From contig JBMNHK010000006.1 of the NCBI GenBank assembly GCA_050950345.1, positions 1 through 64,000 on the forward strand: 64,000 bases of DNA. Direction: 5' to 3'. The DNA comes from Pelotomaculum_C sp050950345 (GTDB taxonomy: Bacteria > Bacillota > Desulfotomaculia > Desulfotomaculales > Pelotomaculaceae). Below the pieces are notes generated by a model. That model saw only the letters and a program-made list of their open reading frames with translations, made no database searches and was not told the DNA's origin. The position numbers were made by a program, and so were the translations under genes. Below, piece after piece: positions 43,120 to 52,301 of this stretch; the first letter of the stretch is position 1; every line of letters starts with the position of its first letter.

Positions 43120-46100
43120 TTATTTGATATCAGCGTGATACTCCTGCAAGGATTTCGGGACGTCGACCAACATATTGTTACCATTATAAGCTGCTATACC
43201 CTTGGCGCTGGCCATAGCTGCCGCCATAGTTGTGATATACGGTACGTTATATTTGATCGCCGTCTTGCGGATGTATGAATCATCATGCTGGCTGTGTTTG
43301 TTGGAAGGGGTATTGATCACCAGGTGGATCTCTTTATTGGTAATACCGTCGCCAATATGAGGACGGCCCTGGTATATTTTTTTAATCGCTTCGGAGGGAA
43401 CCCCGTGCTCCTGCAGGAACCTGTGCGTCCCTTCGGTTGCTTTAATCTTGAAACCCAGTTTGACAAATTCCTTTGCTGTTTCAAGGACAGCCGGTTTGTC
43501 CTGATCAGGTATGCTGATCAAGACCGTGCCTGAGGTTGGCAGAGGCGTTTTAGTAGCCTCCTGAGCTTTGTAATAGGCCAATCCAAAGGAATCGGCAATA
43601 CCTAAAACTTCCCCGGTGGAACGCATTTCAGGGCCCAATACCGGATCGACTTCCGGGAACATATTAAAGGGGAATACCGCCTCTTTGACCCCAAAATGAG
43701 GTATTTTCCTGGGCACCAGTGTGTGCATGGGATAGGTTTTGCCCATATAAGCGTCCATCATTATTTCCGTGGCCACCCTGGCCATGGAGACATTGCAGAC
43801 TTTGGAAACTAAGGGCACTGTCCGGGAAGCTCTCGGATTGGCTTCCAGGACATAAACCTTGCCGTCGGCAATGGCATATTGCATATTCATGAGGCCGACC
43901 ACGTGCAGGGCTTTAGCAATCTTTTTGGTATATTCCACAATAGTGTCAAGGTGTTCTTCACTTATACTGATCGGCGGAATTACACAGGCAGAGTCACCGG
44001 AGTGGATGCCCGCCAATTCGATATGTTCCATCACCGCAGGCACGAAAGCATCCCTGCCGTCAGCTATGGCATCAGCTTCAGCCTCAATGGCATCTTTCAA
44101 AAACCTGTCGATTAAAACCGGTCTTTCCGGTGTAACCCCTACTGCTGCAGCCATATAATGGCGGAGCATTTCCTCATCGTAAACTACTTCCATCCCCCGG
44201 CCGCCCAAAACATAGGAAGGCCTGACCATTAACGGGTAGCCGATCCGGTTGGCGATAGCCAGGGCTTCATCTATGTTCACAGCCATACCCGACTCAGGCA
44301 TCGGGATCTCTAATTCCTTCATAATCTTACGGAAACGGTCGCGGTCCTCCGCCAGGTCAATGGTATCGGGTGTGGTGCCGAGGATATTAACGCCGGCTTT
44401 TGCCAGCTCTCCAGCGATGTTCAGGGGTGTCTGCCCGCCGAACTGGACAATTACACCCAGCGGCTTTTCTTTTTCATAGATGCTGAGCACGTCTTCTACC
44501 GTCAGCGGCTCAAAATACAGCTTGTCCGATGTGTCATAGTCAGTGGATACCGTTTCGGGATTGCAGTTAACCATAACTGTCTCATAGCCCAGGTCGCGCA
44601 GGGCTAAGGCAGTATGCACGCAACAGTAGTCAAACTCAATACCCTGGCCGATCCGGTTCGGCCCGCCACCCAGGATCATCACTTTGGGCCGGTCGCTTAC
44701 GGTAGTCTGATCCGGGGTATGATAAGTGGAAAAATAATAAGACGCGTTTTCCACACCGCTAACCGGGACAGCCTCCCAGCCCTGGATAACCCCCAGTGCG
44801 ATTCTGCGACTGCGTATTTCTTCCTCCGTTAAGTTTAACAGGCCGGCTAAATAACGGTCGGAAAAGCCGTCCTTTTTCGCCTGAATCAGCAGTGCGTCAG
44901 GCAACTCCTTGCCTTTATATCCCAGGATCTCTTCTTCCAGCAAAACAAGTTCCTGCATTTGCTCAATAAACCAGGTCTTGATACCGGTTAAACGGTGCAG
45001 CTCATCTATGCCCGCCCCTTTGCGCAAAGCCTCATACATAATAAACTGGCGTTCGCTGGAGGGTTCGGCCAATAGTGACAGCAATTCCTGCAGGGAGCGG
45101 CTGTTGAAATCCCTGGCAAAGCCTAAACCGTAACGGTTGGTCTCCAGGGATCTAATCGCTTTTTGCATGGCCTCTTTATAGTTTTTGCCTATGCTCATTA
45201 CTTCACCCACAGCACGCATTTGCGTACCGAGGACATCTTTAGCCCCGGCAAATTTTTCAAAAGCCCAGCGGGCAAATTTTATGACCACATAGTCCCCATC
45301 AGGGGTGTATTTATCCAGTGTGCCTTCCCGCCAATAGGGGATTTCATCAAGGGTCACGCCTGCTGCCAGCATAGCTGAGATTTGAGCAATGGGAAAACCG
45401 GTTGCTTTAGATGCCAGGGCAGATGAGCGGGACGTGCGCGGATTGATTTCTATAATGACCACCCGGTCTGTTTTAGGGTCGTGGGCAAACTGAACGTTGG
45501 TTCCGCCGATAACCCCTATAGACTCTACCACGGCATAGGCGTATTTTTGCAGGCGCTGCTGCAGCTCCCGGCTGATGGTCAGCATGGGAGCAGCACAAAA
45601 AGAGTCACCGGTATGTACGCCCATAGGGTCGATATTTTCGATAAAACAAACCGTGATGATCTGGTTTTTGGCATCCCTGACGACTTCAAGCTCCAGTTCC
45701 TCCCAACCGATCACAGACTCCTCCACCAGGATTTGTCCGACTAAACTTGCCGCAATCCCGCGATTAGCAATCATCCTCAGCTCTTCTACATTATAGACGA
45801 TACCACCGCCGGTCCCGCCCATGGTATAAGCGGGACGGACGACTACCGGGTAGCCAAGTTCCCCGGCTATTTTTTCCGCTTCCTCCACACTGTAGGCAGG
45901 TTTGCTGCGGGGCATATCAATGCCCAACCGGTTCATCGTCTCTTTGAATGCAATGCGGTCTTCCCCACGTTCAATAGCATCGATCTGTACGCCGATGATT
46001 TCTACGCCATATTTGTCCAGAACGCCTTTTTCATACAACTCCGCGCTTAAATTAAGCGCGGATTGTCCTCCTAAATTCGGCAACAACGCGTCAGGGCGTT

Positions 46101-46341
46101 CTTTAGCGATAATCTCCGTCAATCGCTTGACATTTAAAGGCTCGATGTAGGTCGCATCAGCAATTTCCGGATCCGTCATAATCGTGGCCGGATTAGAATT
46201 GACCAGAACAATCTGATAACCCAACTGGCGCAAAGCCTTGCAAGCTTGCGTTCCCGAATAGTCAAATTCACAAGCTTGACCGATTACAATCGGGCCTGAA
46301 CCAATAATGAGAATCTTGTTGATATCAGTCCTTTTTGGCAT
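43120..46341 (-). CDS. carB: Carbamoyl-phosphate synthase large subunit
   Basis: A 1073-residue CarB with both ATP-grasp halves (GSGPIVIGQACEFDYSGTQACKALR near 14; GGGPNRIGQGIEFDYCCVHTALALR near 556), and the C-terminal allosteric domain (VLISIPDQDKPAVLETAKEFVKLGFKIKATEGT). It makes carbamoyl phosphate for pyrimidines and arginine. The small subunit carA, normally directly upstream, is not in the 100 bases before it (cinA follows instead), so it is separated. Length is normal. Confidence 0.97.
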   Translation of the reverse strand: MPKRTDINKILIIGSGPIVIGQACEFDYSGTQACKALRQLGYQIVLVNSNPATIMTDPEIADATYIEPLNVKRLTEIIAKERPDALLPNLGGQSALNLSAELYEKGVLDKYGVEIIGVQIDAIERGEDRIAFKETMNRLGIDMPRSKPAYSVEEAEKIAGELGYPVVVRPAYTMGGTGGGIVYNVEELRMIANRGIAASLVGQILVEESVIGWEELELEVVRDAKNQIITVCFIENIDPMGVHTGDSFCAAPMLTISRELQQRLQKYAYAVVESIGVIGGTNVQFAHDPKTDRVVIIEINPRTSRSSALASKATGFPIAQISAMLAAGVTLDEIPYWREGTLDKYTPDGDYVVIKFARWAFEKFAGAKDVLGTQMRAVGEVMSIGKNYKEAMQKAIRSLETNRYGLGFARDFNSRSLQELLSLLAEPSSERQFIMYEALRKGAGIDELHRLTGIKTWFIEQMQELVLLEEEILGYKGKELPDALLIQAKKDGFSDRYLAGLLNLTEEEIRSRRIALGVIQGWEAVPVSGVENASYYFSTYHTPDQTTVSDRPKVMILGGGPNRIGQGIEFDYCCVHTALALRDLGYETVMVNCNPETVSTDYDTSDKLYFEPLTVEDVLSIYEKEKPLGVIVQFGGQTPLNIAGELAKAGVNILGTTPDTIDLAEDRDRFRKIMKELEIPMPESGMAVNIDEALAIANRIGYPLMVRPSYVLGGRGMEVVYDEEMLRHYMAAAVGVTPERPVLIDRFLKDAIEAEADAIADGRDAFVPAVMEHIELAGIHSGDSACVIPPISISEEHLDTIVEYTKKIAKALHVVGLMNMQYAIADGKVYVLEANPRASRTVPLVSKVCNVSMARVATEIMMDAYMGKTYPMHTLVPRKIPHFGVKEAVFPFNMFPEVDPVLGPEMRSTGEVLGIADSFGLAYYKAQEATKTPLPTSGTVLISIPDQDKPAVLETAKEFVKLGFKIKATEGTHRFLQEHGVPSEAIKKIYQGRPHIGDGITNKEIHLVINTPSNKHSQHDDSYIRKTAIKYNVPYITTMAAAMASAKGIAAYNGNNMLVDVPKSLQEYHADIK

Positions 46342-46443
46342 ATTTAACCTCTTTTCTCTTGCGAGCTAAATAACTCCATTAACAAAAAATTATATCAAAA
46401 AAATCATCAGATGTAATCTTAATAATTACCATCTTTAACTTTT

Positions 46444-47664
46444 TTACTCCGACCTCTTCAACAACTGCCAGAAGTGCACCAAGGCCGCTTCAGCCATCAG
46501 ACGGGCTGTGTTAAACTCTTCTTCCCAGATCAGTTGCTCCTTAACATATACCTTTTGGCCTGAATTATAACCGATGGTGACCCTATCCTTTTTATGAGGC
46601 AGGAACGGACCGACTACAGCCAACCCGATACTGCTGGCAGTAAGGTCCCGCACAGCACCGGACAGGTAATCTGCAGCTTCGTGCTCATTCATATCACCGG
46701 TGCGGCTTAATTTACCGTTAAAACCCCGCCAATTATTGTTCTCTCCCCCCAGGACCACACCACCCGCAAACACCCTGGCAGCATAAGGATCGTTAGATAG
46801 AATATGGGCCAGCCAGCCGTTGCTGAAATCCTCCACGACGCCCACAGTTTGTCCCCTGCTGAGCAGTTCCCGGCCAATAACTCCCTCCAGGGTATCTTTG
46901 TCCACACCAAATATATACTTATCGATGTATTGCCGCAAAGTGGTTTCCATATCGTCAATAGCCTGCCTGGCACTATCCTCATCCCGGTCTTTGGCGGTGA
47001 TGCTCAAGTCTATATAGCTGCCTTTAACGCAAGTAGATACTGTGGGGTGCTTACTTTTAAACAAGTCCCCTAATTTTTCAGCCAGAAAGGATTCTCCGAT
47101 CCCGCACAGCTTAAGAACACGGGTGTATATGGTAGCAATTTCCTCAGGAAAACGCTCCCTTAAATAGGGCGCGACCTGATTATCCAGCATATTCTCAAAC
47201 TCATAGGGCGGGCCCGGCAGCAGGAAGTAGGTCTTACCGCGGTGTTCCAGGATAATGCCCGGCGCCACACCGACGGTGTTATCCATAACCCGGCTGCCTT
47301 CAGGCAACAGGGCTTGCTTTAAATTAACTTCCGGCATCCTGATCCCCCTGGCCAGATAACGCCGCTGTACAATCTGCAGTGCCGCATCATCATGGACCAT
47401 TGGCAGTCCGCATGCCTCAGCCAGCGCTTCCCTGCTGATATCATCCTCGGTGGGTCCCAAACCACCGCCTACAAAGATCAAGTCAGCCTTTGCAGCAGCC
47501 TGGCGGATGGCTTCCGCACAACGATGTTGATTATCCCCTACGGTCACCATATGGTACAGATCTATGCCCAAAACCGCCAGGGTTTGCTGCAGGTACTGGG
47601 CATTGGTATTCAAAATCTGACCCAGCAGCAACTCCGTGCCTGTAAATATCGCCTCTGCAATCAT
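46444..47664 (-). CDS. cinA: CinA family competence/damage-inducible protein
   Basis: A 406-residue protein starting at ATG 47664 (AAGGAAG upstream). The N-terminal molybdopterin-binding (MoCF) domain (about 1-170) has EAIFTGTELLLGQILNTNAQYL and FVGGGLGPTEDDISREALAEA. The C-terminal CinA domain (about 250-400) would be a nicotinamide mononucleotide deamidase, but the usual AESCTGGLLA motif reads VEDFSNGWLAHIL, so its catalytic residues look lost or changed. The role in NAD salvage is therefore uncertain. It lies between carB and the divergent pit gene. Confidence 0.88.
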   Translation of the reverse strand: MIAEAIFTGTELLLGQILNTNAQYLQQTLAVLGIDLYHMVTVGDNQHRCAEAIRQAAAKADLIFVGGGLGPTEDDISREALAEACGLPMVHDDAALQIVQRRYLARGIRMPEVNLKQALLPEGSRVMDNTVGVAPGIILEHRGKTYFLLPGPPYEFENMLDNQVAPYLRERFPEEIATIYTRVLKLCGIGESFLAEKLGDLFKSKHPTVSTCVKGSYIDLSITAKDRDEDSARQAIDDMETTLRQYIDKYIFGVDKDTLEGVIGRELLSRGQTVGVVEDFSNGWLAHILSNDPYAARVFAGGVVLGGENNNWRGFNGKLSRTGDMNEHEAADYLSGAVRDLTASSIGLAVVGPFLPHKKDRVTIGYNSGQKVYVKEQLIWEEEFNTARLMAEAALVHFWQLLKRSE

Positions 47665-47904
47665 CTGGCTATCTTCCTTCTTCCTTAAAAGTGTAAACAT
47701 TAGCTATGCTGCTGCATTAAATACTAACCCGATAATGTTCTCGCTTTCAAGGATAAAATCCTCTATGCAAACTGTGATGATTTCTGATCAGGCCTGCAGC
47801 AAAGCTGACAGGAATTGGTCGGGTAAAAAATTGGTTTTGAGTTTCCTTTATAAAGAAGGTAAAATAAACTGGTGTTATATCATAATTAGTGAGGATGCTG
47901 TGGA

Positions 47905-48948
47905 ATGACTGCTGACGTAAATATTCTGCTGGTGGTTGCCATCTCTGCAGCTTTATTTTTTGCCCTTACCAATGGTTTGCACGATGCCAGTTCCGTTGTA
48001 GCTACATTTATTGCCTGCGGTGCCGCTACTGCCAATCAAGCCCTGGCGATGGCCGTAGTCTTTGGCTTCCTTGGCTCCATGCTGGGCGGCAGTACCGTGG
48101 CCAATACCGTTACAAACATTGTAAGCGTCAATATCAACCCTTCACTGCTGGTTATAATAGTATCAGCCATTTTAGCTGCCGTTGGCTGGAATTTGCTCAC
48201 CTGGTATTTCGGACTTCCCTCCAGCTCGACACACGCTCTGGTAGGCGGCATTATCGGAGCGGTATGGGCTGCCAGCGGTTTTCACCAGGTTCTCTGGGGC
48301 TGGGAGGAACTCTTCGGTATGCCGCACCAATTGACCGGCATGATGAAGGTTTTTGTCGCGCTGATGCTGGCACCGCCCCTGGGTTTCGCCGTGGCTTACC
48401 TGCTGCAGCTGTTGCTGACCCTGGCGTTGCGCAACGCCAGGAATACAGTCAACCGCTGGTTGAAAGGCATCCAATGGGTTATGGCAGCGGTACTGGCCTT
48501 CAGTTTCGGAGCCAACGATACGCAAAAGGTAATGGGTTTGATCACCCTGGCCCTGATGGCCGCAGGCCATCTGGATCAACAGATGGTACCGCTCTGGGTC
48601 CGGAGCAGCAGCGCTGCAGTGATGCTTATTGGAACGGCTCTTGGAGGTTGGACCATTATCAGGACTTTAGGGGAGCGAATATTTGATATTCGTCCCATCC
48701 ACAGCCTCAATGCGCAAGTATCATCAGGATCTTTAATCATGCTGGCAACCCATCTTGGCCTGCCGGTATCCACCACCCATGTTATGGCCAGCAGCATTCT
48801 CGGTGTAGGTGCTGCCGACGAACACCGCATGGTTAACTGGAATATCGGGAAGGAAATGATTATAGCCTGGTTTATAACGATACCTTCTGTTATACTGGTA
48901 GCTGCGTTAATATACTATCCGGTCGCCTGGTTAGCAGGTAACCCTTAA
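47905..48948 (+). CDS. pit: Inorganic phosphate transporter, PiT family
   Basis: A 347-residue membrane protein with about ten helices and the duplicated PiT signature: FALTNGLHDASSVVATFIACGAAT near residues 15-38 and FSFGANDTQKVMGLITLAL around 200-215, plus LPSSSTHALVGGIIGA and LPVSTTHVMASSILGVGA. It takes up phosphate by ion symport. It precedes a DUF47 gene by 15 bases, as usual, and the two form one operon. Confidence 0.94.
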   Translation: MTADVNILLVVAISAALFFALTNGLHDASSVVATFIACGAATANQALAMAVVFGFLGSMLGGSTVANTVTNIVSVNINPSLLVIIVSAILAAVGWNLLTWYFGLPSSSTHALVGGIIGAVWAASGFHQVLWGWEELFGMPHQLTGMMKVFVALMLAPPLGFAVAYLLQLLLTLALRNARNTVNRWLKGIQWVMAAVLAFSFGANDTQKVMGLITLALMAAGHLDQQMVPLWVRSSSAAVMLIGTALGGWTIIRTLGERIFDIRPIHSLNAQVSSGSLIMLATHLGLPVSTTHVMASSILGVGAADEHRMVNWNIGKEMIIAWFITIPSVILVAALIYYPVAWLAGNP

Positions 48949-48963
48949 AAGGTGGTATATGGG

Positions 48964-49581
48964 ATGAATTTTCTCAATAAAGTCTTTCCTCAAAAGTGGG
49001 ATTTTGTCGGTATGTTGCGTACCCAGGCAGCGTTAACCGCCCAGGGTGTGCAAACCCTATGCACGTGGCTACATGAGCCCACAACAGAAAACTATGATTT
49101 ATTGTTACAACTGGCAGATCAAGCAGACGATGTCCGTATGGGAATGGAAGAGAAACTAATCGAAGCCTTTGTGACGCCTTTTGACCGACAGGAGCTGTAC
49201 TATATCTCAGTCCAAATGGATCGCATCATTGAGTGTGCCAAGTCCACGCTGCTTTCAATTGTTGCCTACAAAGTGGAACCCTCTGATTATGTGATCAAAA
49301 TGGCGCATTTTTTAAGTGAGGGGACGAATATCCTGGCAGAGGCGATGATTTCTATTCTTGATAATAAGCCCATTGAGTCCCGGGCACGGATCCAGGAAAT
49401 AAGAAAAGCCCATGCAGAAGTGGAAAATTACTACCGCAAGGGCATGGCGGATCTTTTTCAAAAAGCCGATGCTATGGAAGCCTTGAAGCAACACGAAATC
49501 TATAGTCAGCTTGAAGATGCCGCTTTTTACCTGGGCAGCACTGTGGACGTATTTCACCGCATCGTCGTCAGGATCGTTTAG
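48964..49581 (+). CDS. DUF47 / PhoU-like regulator of the PiT transporter
   Basis: A 205-residue helical protein starting at ATG 48964 (AAAGGTGG upstream). The YYISVQMDRIIECAKSTLLSIVAYKVEPSDYVIKMAHFLSEG segment is typical of DUF47. Such proteins are PhoU-like and modulate Pit. The gene follows pit directly. Length is normal. Confidence 0.93.
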   Translation: MNFLNKVFPQKWDFVGMLRTQAALTAQGVQTLCTWLHEPTTENYDLLLQLADQADDVRMGMEEKLIEAFVTPFDRQELYYISVQMDRIIECAKSTLLSIVAYKVEPSDYVIKMAHFLSEGTNILAEAMISILDNKPIESRARIQEIRKAHAEVENYYRKGMADLFQKADAMEALKQHEIYSQLEDAAFYLGSTVDVFHRIVVRIV

Positions 49582-49813
49582 TATAAGCTGCCAGGCCCAT
49601 AAGCTAACCTTTCTCCTGCCTGGGTCACATGATCAGACTCTACTTCATTTTCAAGCATGGCCTCCTGACAAAAGCATAGTAATAAATTCTTAAGCATTTT
49701 GCAATAAATTTTTAAATTAATAATGATATGGTTAATTTATACCTAACAGCATATGGACAAGCTTCAGCTTAACAATGATATTCAGCATGCAAAAAATAAT
49801 AGGAGGGGTTTTC

Positions 49814-50386
49814 TTGAACTTAAAAGGAACTCAAACAGAAAAGAACCTTCTTACGGCATTTGCTGGTGAGTCACAGGCGAGAAACCGCTATGACTACTTT
49901 GCTTCTGCCGCTAAGAAGGAAGGTTATGAACAAATCGCAGCTATTTTTGCAGAGACCGCCCTTAACGAAAAAGAACATGCCAAACGTTTGTTTAAATTTC
50001 TTCAGGGTGGCGAAGTGGAGATCACGGCTGCATTTCCTGCCGGGGTCATTGGCCAAACGACTGCCAATCTGGAAGGAGCGGCAGCAGGTGAAAAATATGA
50101 GCATGAGGAAATGTATCCCGAATTTGCCAGGATAGCTAAGGAAGAGGGCTTTGATGAAATAGCCAAGGTATTTTTAGAGATTGCCAAGGCGGAAATAGCC
50201 CACGAAGCACGTTTTCGTAAACTCCTTTCCAACATCAAAGAAGGCAGGGTATTTCACCGTGATGAAGAGGTAGTATGGAAATGCGCTAATTGCGGTTACC
50301 TGCATAAAGGTAAGGACGCACCGGAAATCTGCCCTGCCTGCGACCACCCGCAAAGCTTCTATGAAATCTGGTGTGAAAACTATTAA
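49814..50386 (+). CDS. rbr: Rubrerythrin
   Basis: A 190-residue protein. The start is TTG 49814 because AGGAGGGG lies 5 bases before; longer forms from 49775 add unconserved residues. The four-helix di-iron domain has the ExxYExE-like ligands in AFAGESQARNRYDYFASAAKKEG, NEKEHAKRLFKFL, and EIAKAEIAHEARF. A C-terminal rubredoxin part binds one iron (CANCGYLHKG and CPACDHPQSFYE). It reduces hydrogen peroxide in anaerobes. Transcribed alone, followed by a 12-base-pair hairpin. Confidence 0.96.
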   Translation: MNLKGTQTEKNLLTAFAGESQARNRYDYFASAAKKEGYEQIAAIFAETALNEKEHAKRLFKFLQGGEVEITAAFPAGVIGQTTANLEGAAAGEKYEHEEMYPEFARIAKEEGFDEIAKVFLEIAKAEIAHEARFRKLLSNIKEGRVFHRDEEVVWKCANCGYLHKGKDAPEICPACDHPQSFYEIWCENY

Positions 50387-50395
50387 TCACCAGCA

Positions 50396-50428
50396 GGCCC
50401 CATTTGGGTGTTCAGGCCAAATGGGGCC
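50396..50428 (+). terminator. Hairpin after rubrerythrin
   Basis: GGCCCCATTTGG (50396-50407) pairs perfectly with CCAAATGGGGCC (50417-50428), with a 9-base loop. The T-run after it is weak, so it may be a terminator or an mRNA-stabilising hairpin. Confidence 0.6.
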
Positions 50429-50464
50429 ATGATATTTATGTCATGCTTTACGGGGGTTTAGTTG

Positions 50465-51190
50465 ATGATCAAAGCTAAAGCTGTTCTTTTTGATTTAGAT
50501 GGCACCCTTCTGCCCATGGAGCAAAGCGTGTTTATCCAAGAGTATTTAAAAGAGATATCCCTGGCCGTACAACCTGCCATAGAACCCGACGCTTTTAGAC
50601 AAGCCTTGCTGGCCAGCACCTGGGTAATGTCGTCCAGCAACAACCCTGAATACACCAATGAAGAGGTCTTTTGGAGGGATTTTCAGGCCCGTCTTGGCAA
50701 TAAGCTTACTAACGTCAGACCTTTACTGGAGGATTTTTACTCCGAAAAGTTTTGCAGTCTATCTTATGTGTCCAATCCATGCCAGGAAGCCGGTATTTTA
50801 GTTAACGCCGCTGTGACCCGGGGACTGCGTCTTGTTCTGGCCACTAATCCCCTGTTCCCTTTGAGCGCCATCCTGGACAGGATGTCCTGGGCCGGTGTGG
50901 CCCAATACCCATGGGAACTGATCACAAGCTATGAAATAATGCACTATTGCAAACCTCACCAGGGTTACTATCTCGAAATTGCCCGGCAACTGGGAGTTAG
51001 CCCTGATGAATGCCTGATGGTAGGTAATAACGTTGAGGAAGATCTGGTTGCCGGGGAACTGGGTATGAAAACCTACCTGGTAACTGATTGTCTCTTAGGA
51101 GATCCTGCCGGGCTAACTAAAGCCGACTGGCACGGCACAATACAGCAACTGGCCGGCTTGTGGGGGCAACAGGGTATTCCCCTGGATTAG
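50465..51190 (+). CDS. HAD-family hydrolase
   Basis: A 241-residue protein. Motif I is LFDLDGTLLP (D-x-D near residue 9-11), a later ATNPLFPLS is motif II, K in CKPHQGYY is motif III, and MVGNNVEEDLVAGELGMKTYLVTD is motif IV. It would remove phosphate from a small molecule. The substrate is unknown; the alpha-helical cap between motifs I and II is of the C1 type. The start is ATG 50465; a TTG one codon upstream is possible. Confidence 0.9.
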   Translation: MIKAKAVLFDLDGTLLPMEQSVFIQEYLKEISLAVQPAIEPDAFRQALLASTWVMSSSNNPEYTNEEVFWRDFQARLGNKLTNVRPLLEDFYSEKFCSLSYVSNPCQEAGILVNAAVTRGLRLVLATNPLFPLSAILDRMSWAGVAQYPWELITSYEIMHYCKPHQGYYLEIARQLGVSPDECLMVGNNVEEDLVAGELGMKTYLVTDCLLGDPAGLTKADWHGTIQQLAGLWGQQGIPLD

Positions 51191-51219
51191 CGCAAAGTTA
51201 ATAAAATTAAGTAATAGGT

Positions 51220-51666
51220 CTAAGATAATACCGACAGCAGCAATTCTCTAAAGTTTTGCTTGGTCAATATATCAGCCTTCAAAGGTGTTCTGGAAAATAA
51301 ATGTCTCCAGATACCTTCTCCATCCCTGATGAAATCCATACTCACATTATTGGTTTTCATTTCGATATGTCCAGTAGCGCCCACACTTACCCTTTTGGAA
51401 GGAATGAACTCAATTTCATCTCCCCCGACAAATAAGTTAAGTTTTCTTGTGTAAACCGCTCCCTGTTTATGTTCATTGACATGTAAAACTTCATAGTGGA
51501 GAAAAATTATTTTTTCTTCGATCATGTCTGCCAGCCAGTCTTCCAAACACCTGTAGAATGATTCAACACCTGCAGGCCATTGTTCTTTATCAGCAGCGTG
51601 TTGTTCATTCTGCTGGTCTTGCATTCTCTTCTTCTGTCTTAAGAATTCTGCAAGAGCATCACTCAT
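51220..51666 (-). CDS. Unknown protein, paralogue of the next gene
   Basis: A 148-residue protein I do not recognise. It shares with its neighbour (51756-52193) the pattern W-PAG-x-E-x-x-Y...E-x-WL-x-D-x-I-x-E...Y-x-R-x-L...EFIP-x-KR-x-x-VG-x-TG-x-IEM-x-T...IRD-x-x-GIW-x-H...PLK-x-x-IL, over nearly the full length, so they are a tandem duplication. N-terminus is charged (FLRQKKRMQDQQNEQHAAD). No membrane helix or signal is seen. The pair is on the same strand with about 90 bases between. Confidence 0.7.
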   Translation of the reverse strand: MSDALAEFLRQKKRMQDQQNEQHAADKEQWPAGVESFYRCLEDWLADMIEEKIIFLHYEVLHVNEHKQGAVYTRKLNLFVGGDEIEFIPSKRVSVGATGHIEMKTNNVSMDFIRDGEGIWRHLFSRTPLKADILTKQNFRELLLSVLS

Positions 51667-51755
51667 ATGTCAACCTCTTTTCAATAATATTATCTATAAC
51701 ACTATTATACAGGAATACTTATAGAACATATAAGCCTTTTTCTTTATCTAATTGA

Positions 51756-52193
51756 TTAATGCTGCAGCAATGAATTCAACAGCCTGCGAAGATATTTTTG
51801 GGACAAAATTTCAACTTTTAAAGGAGGTTTGGAAATAACATGTTTCCAGATACCATCCATATCCCTGATTAACTCTATATGCATTTTCCCCGTTCGCATT
51901 TCAATTCGTCCCGTTGTCCCCACGGTAAGCCTTTTTGCAGGGATAAACTCAGCGACATCCTCTCCCGCCTTTAATATAAGCCGCCTTGCATAAGTTGTGC
52001 CTTCAATAGTAACTGGTTCATATGAAACGGACACAATTCCTTCATCAATGAGATCCGACAGCCATTCCTCAATTCGCTCGTATAAGAATTCCGCACCTGC
52101 AGGCCAATGTTCTTCCGAAGCATTTATGGGCGGCTCTAATTCTGCCTTGCGTTTCTTTTTTTCCCCGAAGATTTCAGCCAGGTTGTCATTCAT
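51756..52193 (-). CDS. Unknown protein, paralogue of the previous gene
   Basis: A 145-residue protein starting at ATG 52193 with GAGGGGG 9 bases before; a longer frame to 52268 exists but lacks a site. It is clearly related to 51220-51666 along the whole length. The N-terminus (LAEIFGEKKKRKAE) is basic. The IS copy at 52302 lies about 100 bases upstream of this start, so it may have changed the promoter. No function can be assigned. Confidence 0.7.
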   Translation of the reverse strand: MNDNLAEIFGEKKKRKAELEPPINASEEHWPAGAEFLYERIEEWLSDLIDEGIVSVSYEPVTIEGTTYARRLILKAGEDVAEFIPAKRLTVGTTGRIEMRTGKMHIELIRDMDGIWKHVISKPPLKVEILSQKYLRRLLNSLLQH

Positions 52194-52301
52194 TCCAATA
52201 ACCCCCTCTGTGTTATGAAATATACTATTATAGGCTATAATAATATATTTCATATTATTATATAACATCTCTCACCGCAAGGGGTAACTTTTTTTCTTTG
52301 A

